From Anseranas semipalmata (Eukaryota; Chordata; Aves; Anseriformes; Anseranatidae), in contig VXAA01001396.1 in assembly GCA_013399115.1 (NCBI GenBank), forward strand, positions 175,610 to 239,609: 64,000 nucleotides of DNA. The letters are read 5' to 3'. A program made the translations under genes and the position numbers. Below are positions 46,691-60,761 of the stretch, one piece after another (positions within the stretch are counted from its first letter, which is position 1; each line of letters opens with the position of its first letter). The notes below the pieces were generated by a model. It was not told the origin of the DNA. It did no database searches and saw nothing but the letters and a program-made list of their open reading frames with translations.

Positions 46691-47980
46691 GACACTTCAG
46701 GGAAAGAAAATTGTGATGGTAATATATCATATCTTTCAGAAATCCAACAGAGGATAACATCACATTCAGCAGAGAAAGAAAAAAAAAGTCAGCAAAATAC
46801 ACAACAAATTCTTTTTATTCACATACCACACCAGGTTTGCTGGCGTAAAAAACTGGGCTGTTTTGAGCTGCTACAAAGAAAAATAAGGATTTTTGTGCAA
46901 AATGCTTAAAAGGTATTTCAAAAACCCACAAGTGACGTGTCAGCCAGTTACAAGATCTGTGCACACCTGCAAGCCCACATATTAACAAGTGATATGCAAA
47001 ATGCTGTATGCTACATATGCATAGAATCAAAGCACTCTGAGCAATATTCCTAATACTTAAATTGTAACTGATTTTAATGAGCATGAGCATTTATCTTGAA
47101 TAAATTAATGTAAGACAATATTGAGAAATCCTAAATTAATTTGCATTAGTGAAAATTAATCATTCAGTAGAATTTTAATAGGCAAGTCTGAAGATACTGT
47201 ACTGTCTGCTTGAAAAGACTTTTTCTTTAAAGCATATTAAGGCATTTTTGTGAGCATTTGCTTTTTAATTCCTCAGTAGGATGAAAAATATGGTGTGTCT
47301 AGGCCTTCTAAACATGTTCCCAATCTCCACCCTAAAACCGTCTGGGAAGTTTGACTGTTCTGTGCAGCTGTCTGGCATTTCTGGATATGCCACTCTGATG
47401 AAGCTGCTGTGAGTCTGGAAACTCTTGGCACATCAACTGCGTATTTACACATCAGTTCTCAGTAATTTTCCCTGAGAGTTAAATCACTGCCAGAGGTGTA
47501 TGTGTTTGCCCCATATCTACCACATCTAGAGACACAGCACTCATTATGCATGTGCTGCCCGGTTCTTATTTTCTTTGCCATAGATGTTGGGTATCAGACT
47601 CAGTGTGCAGACACCTACACTTCTGTTCTCTGCCAGAACATGAGGATTAGATCCAATGCCACCCAAAGATGTTGAGAACACTGTACCCATGCAACCCATG
47701 TGTGATTGCACACAGGGATCTCAGACAGGAATACGGCAGCTCTAATTCCGGCATTGATCACGTGCTCTCTGCCAAGTGCACTGGGATGCTCATCTGTGTA
47801 AGCAGAAGCCCTCACTGCTGCTGCTCGGCACTCACAGGGAAGGGAAGGAGCACACGGGAAGGTCCCTCCTTCGGGGCCAAGGAGGTTTTGTATCCCGGAC
47901 ACCATGTAAGCATTTGGCTCTTATTTTTAACTTTCAGAAGTGTAAACTAAAAGGAAATCCTTCAAAACAAACACTTGTGT

Positions 47981-48008
47981 GGTTTTTTTTTGTTTTGTTT
48001 TGTTTTTG
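47981..48008. repeat. T/(TTTTG)n simple repeat
   Basis: Nine T, then TTTTG units. Confidence 0.85.
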
Positions 48009-48625
48009 AAACAAAGAACATGTTCTGCTGCTCTTCCCGTGCCCTCTTTCCACTGGAGCAGTATTGATCATTTATGTGTGAGCAGAGAGGCACCTGCTGC
48101 TGCCTCTTCCTCCAGATGCTTCTGTGAGAATGCAAGGTACCAGAAGGAGCAGGAGAAGCTCTTCAGCACTGCTTTTCCCTGGCCTCTTAGAGGGCAGTAT
48201 CTTCCTTTTTCTTGGTTAGGAGTGCTGGAATGGACACTACTCCTCCAGTGCCAGCTTCTGTTCTTCCTTCCTGCCAGGGTATTCAGCTGAACATAATAGC
48301 AAAATCTACAGATCTAGTGTGATTCTAGATAACTCAAGCTGTGCAAGGAGCTATGCAGATGGCAGTATTGCCTAATTTAGGGACTACAGGTCCTGCTGAG
48401 AAACACTCCCCCCTGGGAGGATTGGCCTTGCTTTCCAGGGTGAATTACTTGTGTTGCAACAGTACTACTTGTGCAATAAAGCATTGCTCATCATCTGAAA
48501 GAGTGGAGTGGAAGAATCTGGCCATTTGTAGTTTTGAGCCTTAGGATGAAGCACATGTGACCACCTAAAGAAATGTAAGTTCACCTTAGATAACCCTTCA
48601 TTCCTCTTTCTACCTCCTCCTCAAA

Positions 48626-48657
48626 AAAAGAAAAAAAAAAGAAAAAAAAAAGAAAAC
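48626..48657. repeat. A-rich tract
   Basis: A-runs separated by single G. Confidence 0.85.
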
Positions 48658-49576
48658 AGCTGTGCAGCTGTTTCAGTAAGGGATTTTCCTTTTGCATATG
48701 CCCTACAGTGGTTCAGAAAATCAACTGGTATTTCAGGTGCTATAAGAATGAAGGATTGGACTTGGCATCATTATCTGAATTCATGAATAAATACGTACAA
48801 GAAGAACTTTGTCCCTTTCAAAGGGTCATGAGACATTAGCTAGTTTGACTTCTTATTTAGGATGAGTAAGCAGTTTAGTTTCTCAGGGGATTATTATAGT
48901 TAAATTATAGCCTCATATACTCTTCATGAGACAAGGACGTTTTCATGAGCAGCTTTTTCTTACAGTCACAGTCGATTTTATTATGTGAAGGATGCAGCTT
49001 CCTATTTGTTTCCATCTAATTTCAGTATTATTTTGCTTCAAATGTCTCTGAAAAACAAAACAAAATGACAGGGTGAAACAGGAAACCTTTACATTTGGGT
49101 TTAAAAATTACACAGGGAGTGCAGGTGAATGAGCTCTTGAGTCAAATTAATGGCTGTGAGTTAGGGCTCATCTGTGCCATAAAATGGTTTGTCAGTGCAA
49201 TTATACCAGCAATCCCAAGACTACAGCAAAAATAAAGCTAATATATGACTCTGACACAGCTATGCCAGCAACTTAGCCTAAGTGTGTGAAACTCAAACCA
49301 GTAAATTTTTCTTTTACTAGCATAGCTTATGCAGTTTATGCAAATATTTGACCTATACGGGTAAAAGAGCTCATTTAGGCAATATAAGCTGTGACTCCAG
49401 CAAAGAGTTTTCCCAGTGTGTCTTCTTCATGACTACACCCATGAAGCCTGTGTGGTGTTGCTGGTCTAAGAGACAAGGGAGAAGAGACACTACTCTCTTG
49501 GTGATGGCTCCAGAGGCTGTGCTCTGGGCTGGGGTAACAGAGCCGCAGGTCCAGAGGGAAGTTAATAAGTTAATTG

Positions 49577-49775
49577 TAGAATCACAGAATGGTTTGAGTT
49601 GGAAGGGACCTTAAAGTTCACCTAGTTTCAATCCCCCTGCCATAGGCAGGGACACCTTCCACTAGACCAGGTTACCCAAAGCCCCATCCAACCTGGCCTT
49701 GAACACTTCCAGGGATGGGGCATCCACAGCTTCTCTGGGCAACCTGTTCCAGTGCCTGACCACCTCGCTATTAAT
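49577..49775 (-). mobile_element. CR1 LINE 3' fragment
   Basis: TAGAATCACAGAATGGTTTG, AGTTGGAAGGGACCTTAAAG, CCATCCAACCTGGCCTTGAA and GGGCAACCTGTTCCAGTGCC are the inverted CR1 3' untranslated region and ORF2 end, about 200 bp long. Divergence is low, so it is among the younger CR1 copies here. Confidence 0.95.
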
Positions 49776-50528
49776 ATTTAACTCCTGTTGTTAATATTTA
49801 ACAGCAATATGCCAGTGGGCTAAGACTTCATCAGTGGGCTCTATTCCCAGCTCTGCCACACCACAAAAATGCACATTTTAATCTTTCCTCCAGGGGAATG
49901 GCAAGGCCAGTGTGTGTTGGATGAACATCTAGATAATCATAGTAGGTGGGTAGTCTCCCCTGTCTCTGAACCTACAACTGCTTTGAGATGGGCTTCTTGA
50001 AGTCCTGCCGTCTTTGAATTGCAGCTCTCAGAGCAGCACCCTGTCAACCCTTCATCCTCCTGCAATCACCATTCATTGTGCCATGGATAAAAAGCTTTGG
50101 TTCACACATTAAGCAGTAGAGAAATTACCAAACAATGAAAATTGGCAAAGTAGGTGATGCCCCTAAATCTGTATTGAAAACTACTTAAGAGTAGGGGGAC
50201 TTTTAAAAGCGTTGAGAACACACAACTTCAGTTATGAATTTGTCTTCCTAAGTTCAACATCCCCAATGCTGCAAAGTTTGCCTCAGCCATTCAGCCAAAA
50301 GCGAGGGATGCCAGGAAAGAAACAGCCAGCTTGGAGAGCCACTGGTCTGAAAGGTCCAAATAAATGTCTTAGAAAAAGAGTACCAAAGGATTATTGAAGA
50401 TCTGCTGGGTCAGAAAGGTTGGTTTTCATTTCTAGCACTGTCTCTAGCCTTCTGCCATTCAGGAACATCCACCTCAGCATAACCAAGGTAAAAAATGTTC
50501 CACCTCAATCTGTTTCATACAACTGCTT

Positions 50529-50559
<31 letters not shown>

Positions 50560-50586
50560 ATAATAATAATAAAAAAAAAATTTTTT
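50529..50586. repeat. Poly(A) and AAT-rich low complexity
   Basis: 27 A, GTTT, then ATAATAATAATAAAAAAAAA and a T-run. Confidence 0.93.
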
Positions 50587-50973
50587 CAAACAAAGCCACC
50601 AAAATGTTCAGCTCATGGTAGGAGGAAAACACAGCTGTGTAGATTTTTCATTCCCTACTGCATTTCCCTCTCTTTTCTGCTTTTTGTCTCCTATTTAATA
50701 AGCACCGAGGCTTAGCCAACTGAGACCATTCCCTTTGCAGCACTCGTAAGAAGTTCAAGTCCAGAGAGCAACATCCTGAAACAGCCTGACACCAGTACAC
50801 GCTTTCAGCTCTCCAGGTGGCTGGACCATGTTGTTTCTGTTCTTTCCCAGCCACAAGGCTACATGCAGCTATCAGCAGTGGAGACAGAAGCTGCCTTCTC
50901 TGTTTTTGCTGTTCTTTTACATCACTCCTGCATGCCTCCATCTCATTTTTGTTTCCAAGGACATGGGATGAGA

Positions 50974-50998
50974 CATTATAGCATTATAGCATTATAGC
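50974..50998. repeat. (CATTATAG)3 tandem repeat
   Basis: Three consecutive 8-bp units. Confidence 0.85.
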
Positions 50999-51607
50999 TA
51001 TTCCAGCTCAATTCAATGAACCTTCTCTCTCTCTTTTTCTCACACCCAAGAAAAACAGCTATTAACATCTTTAATGCCTTCTACCAGACTGCTAAACCAA
51101 GGAGTTTCCTTATTAAAAGAAAATAAAACAAACAAACAAAAAACACATGCAGTAAAAGGAAAAAACTTGTCATGTCCCTAAAAATAAAACCACACATTTA
51201 AAATTCTTTTGGGGTTTCTCCTACTTTCTCTTGAATCTTTAATGAAAGGGTAAAATATGTTAGTGGTGGTTGTTGCTATAGCAAGCTAAGGCATCTGTAG
51301 TCAAGTGTCTTGCTTAATTGCTTAATGCTCTGGAGTGATGAGGTCATGCTAACATCATTGACCCTCTGGGCACATTTATTCCATCAAGATTAACATAGCA
51401 ATGACCCAAGGCAAATCCCTTTTCTTTCTTTCTCCCTCTTGCTTAGGGTGAGGACTAGCTCTTACTAGTACCATTCTGGCATGCTTTGGCCCTGTCTGTG
51501 GAAGGATTTTTTCTGGCATTGATGAAACACTACGAATAACAAATACTGATTTTCTCACAGAATGCCTGACTGCTGAGGATTGCTTTTGTATTTCATTAAA
51601 CCTTTAT

Positions 51608-51643
51608 TTAAAAAAAGAAAAAAAAAAGAAGAAAAAAAAAGAA
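51608..51643. repeat. A-rich tract
   Basis: A-runs interrupted by G. Confidence 0.85.
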
Positions 51644-54600
51644 ATTCTAATAACTGTATACTATAACAATTTGGATCAATAGATTTCATTTTGATAGCTC
51701 ATATATGTAAAAATATTAAAGGAGGATATTAATAAGTAACATAAATGTTCTGAGGGAGTGGGACCATGAGTAGAAAATGGTTTACTGCAGAGTTCCTGAA
51801 GTAGAAATAATATGCTCAAATGTTAGGCACTTGGCAGAGATGCAAGATAAAACTAATTTTTGTGTATTATTTACCTGTAAGTAAGCCTAAAACTAGTTCG
51901 GTTGTTTTTAATACACCCTTCAAACAGCTGTGGAGCACACATGCTCAAAAGCTGACTTTTGAGCTCCATCAATCATTTTACCTGGCTAGAAATTTTATAG
52001 GTCTTTTGCCCACATTAAAGGTTAATTTCATATGCCTACATCAAATCAATATTTCTTAAAATGCTCACAAGTGCAAGTGAGGAAGGCATAATGGAAGATT
52101 TCTGATGGTCGGGGGGAGACCAGCAGGCTGGAGGAGCTACGTGCTTCTTGGCTAGCTAATGATTTCAGAGGGTGGATAGTTCTGCCATCCACCGAGGACG
52201 ACAATTTAAGGGACTGTTTCACAATCCAAGAAGACAGTGATCTCCCTGGAGGCAGCAAAGGTCCTTTCTTTCATGTTTTGCTAGAGCCCTTAAACAAGGC
52301 AACTAATAAAGTGAAGCCTCTTCTCTCTTGATAGGGAGTTTAAAGGGCAGGTGGATAAAGACTTAAAGGATCTGATTTAACAAGAGTAAGTAGCATAATT
52401 ACAGGCTGATTTTATAGGCTGGCATTGCTTCTTGAAACTATGCTTTTGCCTTAATGCAACAGTCCTGAAGTCCTATAGTCAATAGGGCTATTTTAGACAG
52501 AAGAAAGTTTCATTCTTTCTTTCTCTACGCTATAGAGAAAGCTCACATGCTCAGTGGTATGTGGACTGAGGAAATATGTGAAGCACCCTACTTTGTTTCA
52601 TTTTTCAGCCTTTCCTGTAACTTTTTAACTTCTGTGGTAGTGAGTGGAAGAGTTGGCCACAAGGATACCGTAATTGCCCTGGAAGGCATGGAAGTTACTG
52701 GGTAAATCACAAGAAGCTGCAATGTACCTCTGCCAGTGCAGAAGGAGGGGTCAGACATCTCCTGTTCATCCTCCCTCCTACTGATGCATGCAGAGCCTGG
52801 GAGAACTTGTGAGAAGACCTCATTAAAAGTCACTCTTTGTGCTGAATTTAGAGGGCAATATTGTGGGAGAGGGCAGAGGGACCAGTGGGATAACTGAGAG
52901 ACAGAAAATGTAGGAGCCCTTATTTGGGGAATACGGGATGTGGAAAATGAGGGCTTCTATTTGCTTTTGTTTCATATTTCAGGACAGTTCTACTCAATGA
53001 TATATGTTTTCTGTCATGTTCTGGGGGTTTTGAACATTCTGGAAAAAAAAATAAAAGCTTATTTCAGATTCAGTATACTGCCCTACTCAAATGCAATAGA
53101 AATGTTGCATGCCATTTTAAAATACAAAGGAAGTACATTTTGAAATAAAAAAACACTTCATAATAAAATATTTTTCTAAATCGTTTAAACAAATTTCAAG
53201 TTTTTCTGGGGTTTCAGGCATTTCTGTTAATAAGAGAAGCAATTCAGCTAAATCAAGAAAAGTTCAAAGAAGGTTCAGCTATGAGTCAAAAGAGTTGGGA
53301 CTATGGAGTTTCACTCAGATCTAGAAAAAAATCTAATCTGTGTTTGGCTGGAAATGATGCCTGAAGCTTTTTAGAAGCAAAGGTCTTCTTCACTAGCACT
53401 TTAAGTCTTCTGCAGACTGCCAGAGCAGAAACATGAGAATTTAGTGGAAACACAAATAATTTCCTGAAAGCTTTTCAAGAGACAGACCTTAGTTATGGAC
53501 TACAAGGTGCCCACTTCTCAAAAGAGGAGATGATTGAACTTAGAGTAGCAGTATTTGTTACACCAGAGTGGCACAAATCAGAAAAATTAGACAAGCTTTC
53601 TGATACAAAGCTTTTATCTGTTTTTTCATGTATTTTTGTAACTACAACTGTTGGTCTAATTAAGGTTTTGTCTCCACCTGCAAACCTGATCTTGCCTGTG
53701 CACTTGTATCACCAGAAAAAGAATAGGTACAACTTTGACAAAGGTGACATTGCTAAGAGCAACAGGGGGTCACAAGTAGTTGTGTCTACATTTGAGGTGC
53801 CCTTCCCACCTTGTTCACGGAACATACATAGCAATGGTGGTGGTTCCCATGGAAAACTTTCCCTCATTCTGAAGGATGATGGTTACTCGCAAGTCTGAAA
53901 ATCACTCTGAATGTATTTGTTTGTATCCATATATGATCATAGGGTACACTCACCTTCTTTCTTCAGACACTACATCCTTATTTCTAATGGTGGTGTCTTG
54001 AAATACTTTTCTTATGTTTTCAATTATGTTTTCATCCACATACTCATAGTTGTGCTCTTCATCCTGTTCCTTTTCACCATCACACTTTCCAAGTGGCTTA
54101 TTCGTTAGACCTGAGTAATAAGCAAATAAATAACTGTAAGGAAATGGAAGGATCTGCCCTTGCCCAGAAAAAAACAGTACAATTCATAGAGGCAACCACA
54201 AAGGTCAAAACCAAAGGAACCAATGTTCTCTTCACTTTTCACATTTTCACAGAGATCTTAAGAGACTTGCTCACATTCCTGAACAACATTTGTACCAGAT
54301 CAAGAATGAAACCCAGCTGAGCATTTTATAAAATGGTCTTCACTCTTTCAAGAATTCCTCTTCTAGATTTTGCACAATACTTCCACTTGAAAGTCTGTGG
54401 ACAAAGCAGATAATCTGTTGTCCACTCCCTGATAGCTGTCCACAGGCAACTCTAAGGTTTAAAAAAAATGGTTAAAAAGTGTGATCACTGACAGTGTAAA
54501 AGCAGACAGATAAAACTGTCTGACTGTATGGAAAGATGAGCAGTCCACCTGCCTCAAGAGCACCTACCAACCCTATTGCAGATTTGCTCCTGTGTTCTTA

Positions 54601-55624
54601 TATTTCTTTGCCTGAAGAGATGAATCTGTAGCTGGGAAACTGATGTTATTTGGGGATTTCCTAGAACCAAAATCCCTAATTTCTTCTTATTCAGAAGGCA
54701 ATATAACAAACAGAGATGAAGGCTTGAGAGTGGTGTGAGGTTGAAGTGAAAAGTTTTGAAGTACATTTCTTTGTGTCCACCTAGACCAACCTGCAGCAAT
54801 ACTGAGGACAAACCTTTCAAAAAGTGGTGGACTTTTCCCATTAGGGCAGAGGCCCTCAAGTGAGGTCTCTTTGTGGTTCCATCTCCAGGGTGGGCTCTGC
54901 TCTAATTCCTGGCATGGCAACAGCTTGATGCTACCATTCACACGGGTGAGCTACAGGCTGCTGCCAAAAGGCCCCATGGTCTCCTGCCTTGCCTACGTGC
55001 TCCTATTGCACCCCTGGGACTTAAGGTAGTACCATGAGACACAGACGACTGATCACACAGAGCAGGACCTTGCAAGGAGCATTTGTTAAGTGCCCCATGT
55101 CCCCTCTCTGGAGCCACCATGTCTCTTGGCACTTGCCGCGGTGGGGAAGAAATGGGTGGCAGCAGGACAGGAGCAGCCCACACTTTGGGTGTGTCATGAT
55201 GCCCCATGTTCAGTGGAGCTGGGGGGACACTGTGTTTCAAAAGAAAGAAGTTTCATGTGAAATGGCAAAACAGTGTGAAAAACTGCTTTTGGAGCAGCTG
55301 TTCCAGTTTGGTTAATTTGCTACAACATAACCGGAAACAACCCTCAAATGTGTACAAGCCCTCACAGCCTATCTGACCTCTCAGCAAGGCCGTGTTTATC
55401 AAACACATCCTTCTTCACGGCACTGAGCTTCTCAAACAAGAATTCTCCCAAGCTTATTCTTGGGACTACTGTGTTCCCCTTCACCAAGAAAACAGCTGTA
55501 TATTCATTCTCTCAGAAGTCTCCAGACCCCACTTGTGTTTGTCCTAAGACTCTCCATGGCTGAGGTGTCTCTTCCTGAAAAACTGGTCAGGACTCATTTC
55601 TTTCTGAAGTTGTGATCCACTCCT

Positions 55625-55705
55625 TTATAGAATGTTTAAGGCCAGAAATAATCATTAAGTTCATCCAGCAGCTGTCTACACACAGCAGGACACAATTATT
55701 GTGGA
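55625..55705 (-). mobile_element. Ancient CR1 3' end relic
   Basis: ATAGAATGTTTAAGGCCAGA followed by TTAAGTTCATCCAGCAG resembles the inverted 3' end of old amniote CR1 copies (TTTAAGGCCAGAAGGGACCA, then ATCATCTAGTCTGACC). It is heavily diverged. Confidence 0.5.
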
Positions 55706-55787
55706 CCAGTTTACCCACAAGTACCTTCGCTACTTTTCAGGAATGAGTAAATTAGCAATGTATTTCCAGATCTAGATATCAAAAGGG

Positions 55788-55815
55788 GGAAAACAAACAA
55801 ACAAACAAACAAACA
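55788..55815. repeat. (AAAC)n microsatellite
   Basis: Six AAAC units. Confidence 0.92.
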
Positions 55816-56885
55816 CCCTATGATGAGAAGTTTAATGAAGATCTCACTCAAACACATGGCCACTCTCTTCTTAATAAACATTTCCAGGTTTATGGCTCAT
55901 TTGCAGGTTGGCTGTGTTTGATATCAGTAAAAGTAAACTAATGAATAAAACAGGCACTGAAGGAATAAGCTAATCCTTGTGATTCAGCAAGGGAAATATT
56001 GTTTGTGCACTTAGACTTGCTAATGCGGATATAAAGTACAGGTTGCACTTGGATGGCATAGCTAGACTTTCTTCTTTCCCAACCATACACAAACAAAATG
56101 ATATGCTTCTAAGCAAGACAGCTCAAGGAGAAAGGAAATTAATGTCATCAGGCCAGACTAAATCACAGCTGTCCCCAGTCCCAAATCAGTGTAGGATGCC
56201 TTCTGAAATGTATATATTTACATTTCAATAAAGCATTAAGCAATGAATGGGACAAGCTGAATGATCCCAATGGGATTCTGAACAGTGAAATCAATGCAAT
56301 TTGCTTCCCTGCTTGAAAAAAATCTATTAGCCTCAACACTGAATTACTGAATCAGGTATGCCATGTTAGCCTGCTAAGAAAACAAGGCTTATGTCACCAT
56401 GCTGTCTATCCATCCATCAATCTCTTTAGTACTTTTTAAAGTTTCTTTTTGCCAAATTCAGACAAATGTGAAAAAGGGGCAGAAGTCGCAACGTGGTTAT
56501 AAAAAAGAGAGTTGAATTAGTTCCTCTATTGAAAGAAAGGCATGCAGAACACATCTGTTACACACTCCACTTGGCAACAGACAGCAGGATAAATCAGCAT
56601 GTGCGTATTGGTTGGCCACTCAACACACACATAGCTCCAGACCTGCTCTTTTTCATTTGATAAAAGTGCCATAAGGAGAGTTTTGGTTATTATCAGGGAA
56701 GGAGTGAGAGGAGCAGTAGGGGACAACAGACCTGAATCCTTATTAAACCAAATTTCATTAACTCTGCTCTTCCTGGAACAATTTGTATAATTATGTTTGT
56801 CTTTATAGTGGAAAGGGAGTACTCTGCAGACTAATAATTTCCATTTATCTCACTCATAACCTCAAGTGGGTAGGATTTGTTGTGT

Positions 56886-56973
56886 TCTTGTTTTGTTTTG
56901 TTTTGTTTTTTGTTTTGTTTTGTTTTTTGTTTTGTTTTGGTTTGGTTTTTTTTTTGTTTTGTTTTGTTTTTCC
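56886..56973. repeat. (TTTTG)n microsatellite
   Basis: Nearly 90 bp of TTTTG/TTTTTTG units. Translated frames of repeated F/V/L (+) or K/Q/N/T (-) arise from it and are artefacts. Confidence 0.95.
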
Positions 56974-58387
56974 TCTGAATATACTTGCTATTCTTTCTCA
57001 GTCTTCGAGGTCCTCCAAAATGCAGGCAACAGAAGTAACCCAACCCATCAGCACCACCGCTACAAGGCAACCAGCGCTAGAAACTCCAATTCATGTATAT
57101 ACAAGGCTGTACAACTAAACACCCCTGGCCATGACCATAACAGTTTTATAGCTGTAGTAAATATCTCAGCCCATGATTTATGCTGCATAAATTAACATTC
57201 AGCCACATTAATAACATTTAGTGTTTATAGATATGCCTAACTTGAAAACAATAGTTCTGAATTATTATGCACAATAATATTGTGAAGTAAACAAGGTAGA
57301 ACCGTGACCTTGTTTCTGAGCATCACTTAAGTGAAAAAGCACAGAACTGAAGAGCATATGCATAAGCCAAAGTGTTTTTATGAACAGTAGTGCTTTATTT
57401 GCTGTGGGCCTGGTTCCGATGCTCCTCAATGCTAATGAGAGCTAATTCCTTAGGGAGTGTTACTGAAAGCTATTGAGTGATAGCAGAATCAGAGCCAATA
57501 AAACTAATGGACTGTTCCCTGGGCTGGTATCCATCAACTGTTCCTTCACTTGATGATTTAGCATGTCTTCAAAAACTGTTAAGAGCTACAATCAAAATAT
57601 TTCATATGCACTGTAAGGTTAAAATTCATGTATGGTTAATATTTATCTCTGTCTGGAATTTACTAGTCCATTGTTTAGAAAAGTTTAATCTTGAATTTTA
57701 TTTCTTAAAAAAAAAAATAGATTTCCTGAAAGATACAACTGTTGACTTCTTTCTCTGTCCTTTTATTTCTAAGTATTCTTCTTTACCACTTCTTTTCTAG
57801 TCTATCTTGTTGGTTTTATTGAATCCTTACGGTCACTAATTTCCATTGTTGCATTACTGCTTTTTTTTTTTTTTATAAAGTAAACCCTCAATATATCAAT
57901 AACGCTCACAGATGAGAAATGTTTACCACCAGTTTTAAAGAATTGCATATTTCAGGTCCTGTCGTACCTCGGTGTGGAGGAGGGCTCAGTGCACCATCAC
58001 GCACCCCACCTGCTCCCAGCTGCTGCTCTGCACAGGGCTGGTGCAGCTGGAGAAGTGCTACAGGCCTGGATGGCACGGGCAGAAAGTGGGAGAAGTGACT
58101 CACGCAAAGTTCCCTTTAGTTACCCTACATGTAACCCTGCAACAACTCCTCCTTGTAACCACTTCTGCATGCTCCTGGAACCTCTGTGCATTACTGCAAT
58201 TAAAATCAGTCAGATCTAATAAACAAGGGAAATATGGAAGGGTGCAGAGTGCTTTCTGTCCCCTGCTGCACAAGTTAAATTTTAGTTAAGAACAAAACTA
58301 ATTAAGAATCTTTAAACATAATCTACCAAAGCGTACTCACCATCCTATTAAACGATGCAATCTCCTTATTTTAAGTCATTTTCTCGC

Positions 58388-58407
58388 CTTTTTTTTTTTT
58401 TTTTTTA
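58388..58407. repeat. Poly(T) tract
   Basis: A run of about 20 T. Confidence 0.85.
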
Positions 58408-59724
58408 TCTTATCTCAGAAGATGCATCAGCAAAGAACATGCTTTTTGATCATGGCTCAAAAGCAAGGAAAAAGAGTACAATTATTTTTTTAAATATAGT
58501 TACAGGAGCCAAAGGATGTAATAACACTTTTGCCCTAATCAAAGATGGAGCTAAAGGGTGGAAGCTGAAGAGAGTTGTCATATATGTACGCAGTATAGGA
58601 TTCCTAATTCATATTGCTTATCCCTGTGCATCAATTCAGAACATTAGTGCAAATTCCCTGTGACATTGTGAAAGAAATAAGACCTTTTTCCAAAAAAATT
58701 CAGAATTCTATGTTTTTCTTAAAGCTTTTGAAGATATTATGTTTAATTCATCTTAGTATTTGGTTTAGAGCACAGCCCCACAACCAAATGTATTGCCCTA
58801 AATGATGGAACAGCAAGCTACAGCACAGGGGCAGAAATTTCTTAAACCATCTTCATTGCCAAAACTAGTATGCTTTTATGTACACCCTGAATTGCAGTCA
58901 GAAGGCTCCTTCCTTTTTTGTTTTCTCCAGCCCACTGGCCTCCTAAATCAAGTGCCTAAAGTCAGAAAATATAAATATCTTCCCTAAAATGTCTTGACAT
59001 CAATAAACAAAATCAACATAAAACTTTTTTTATTGCAGAATGTAACAACTCCAGAAACCTAAGGCATGAGCAAGAAGATTAGGTGATGTTTTAGAAACTC
59101 CACTTAGAATAAATTTCAAGGTTAAAGAAAAACAAACTGATATAGCAGATTTCAGATGAGAGTTGTGATCCTGCAGAACTGCTGCTATTTCTAATGAATT
59201 CAAACTCAGTCAAATCTAAGAAAATAAGATAATATCTTTAGTGGCCAATTCAGGTTTAATTGCAACACAGGAAAAAAGGTTCAATTTCTTAGAAACAACG
59301 ATAATAAATTGTATCTTTATTAACACGAACTCTGCAAGGAAATGCAATAGAGACCTTAAAAATGAAAGAAAAACAGGTTGCTTTTCTTTTCAGAACTATC
59401 TGGCCCTTGGTAAGAAATAGCAATTGTGTCTATAACTGTTTTTTTGAGAGCACAGATTCATTATCCTTATTAGGAATTTGAAGCAGGTTGGTGCTTTGGA
59501 GGTTGGCTTAACATTCACTAGTAGAACTTGAAAGATTAGTCAGTGAATGGTGCATTTCCTCCCACTCAAAACCCACAGGAGTGTGTCTGTGTTATTAGTC
59601 TTGACATATTTTCTAATCCATTATCCTGTGAATTAGCAGAGCAGAGTACACTCTCCGGAACAGGCAAGCTTGCTGCACGCAACAGTGGACTCCTGGGGAT
59701 CCCTTGACTGGCCAGGAAGAACTG

Positions 59725-59830
59725 CTTTATCATCTAATCCAATCTCCTGTATAATTTTGCAGTTATCTTTGAATTAAGCCCAATAATTAGGGCTATACTA
59801 ACACACAGCTTTCATAAAAACCTTTAGCTT
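59725..59830 (-). mobile_element. Ancient CR1 3' end relic
   Basis: TCATCTAATCCAATCTCCTG, TATAATTTTGCAGTTATCTT and TTGAATTAAGCCCAATAATT match, with substitutions, the inverted old CR1 3' region (TCATCTAGTCCAACCTCCTG ... GAGCCCAATAACTTG). About 105 bp recognisable. Confidence 0.65.
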
Positions 59831-60760
59831 TGATCTGGGTATGTCAGTGTACAGTCCATCACTGTTCTTTGGTCTAGGTTATGAAATCTGCATATCTCCA
59901 ACTTTTAATTCACACTACACTCAAATTTAGACAGTTTGTACAGGGATATAATCCAAGGCAGTTAAACAAGAATCAGTTTCCTAGCCTTGTAAAAGAAGAA
60001 ACTTTATGATACTGACTCTTGATTTTCTATGTGTGTACTAAACAGACGTACTAAGTGTTTGTTTGAAAACCCTCAGTAACAGAGGCTATTCTTTAATGGA
60101 TCTTTAGTGAGTAGTCTAAGCTAACGCAGTGTATAGGATGAGCTTAAAAGTAACTAACTGCAGCTTTCATGAGGAATAAGGCAGGAGACGTATTATCTAT
60201 GAGGTTTGAAATCAGAAACGTGGCTAATAAGTGGGCCAGGTGGGAAGAAATAGTGCTGCAAATCTTTGCAGGACCAGGGGAAGCAAGCCTTCAGCAGCCC
60301 TAACACCAGTATTTTCTCTGGTACGCTCGGGCATAAACCTAGGACTATTTGCAAAGCACATGTCTCTAGCTATAAACTCAGGGAAATGGATAGGAATAAA
60401 TAGAGGTAGGAAATGGTAGGGGAAAAAATAGGCTGACTGATATATGAAGTTTGAAAGAAATGTTTTCATTGGAAACAGGAAGAATTAAGTCAATAATCTA
60501 CCATTACAATTGATGAGTAGACATGAAAACCCTGCTTTCACAGAAGGGATAACAAACCAAAGGTTAGAATCTTAATGGAATGAAGGCCAGAGGAAACAGA
60601 GCAAGAAGAAGTGAGAAGATATTGAGAAGAAGATAATTTAAAACTGGGAAGAGTCACTAGAGAAAGCTTTCTTGACAATTAGAGTGTTTTGGAATTAAAA
60701 TAAAATGAAGAAATGGCTAAGAAAAGACATGCTAGAAAGTGAAAAATAGCAAATCAAAAT
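59831..60760. other. Intergenic, no gene seen
   Basis: AT-rich DNA leading into the CR1 copy on its right. Short frames only. Confidence 0.45.
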
Positions 60761-60761
60761 C

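Larger units (their letters stand above)
46691..49576. other. Intergenic, no gene seen
   Basis: AT-rich non-coding DNA with two simple repeats. The short frames around 47.6-48.3 kb overlap on both strands and show no domain. Confidence 0.45.
49776..55620. other. Intergenic, one unexplained open frame, no gene proved
   Basis: AT-rich with poly(A) and A-rich tracts. The longest isolated frame is 53530-53898 (+, 122 codons), with a 65-codon hydrophobic frame just after it. Neither resembles a family that I know. Confidence 0.4.
55706..59724. other. Intergenic, no gene seen
   Basis: AT-rich non-coding DNA with simple repeats. No exon was recognised. Confidence 0.45.

Noticed and set aside
56831..57195. 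Hydrophobic F/V/L-rich and K/Q/T-rich frames
   Set aside because: They are translations of the (TTTTG)n repeat.
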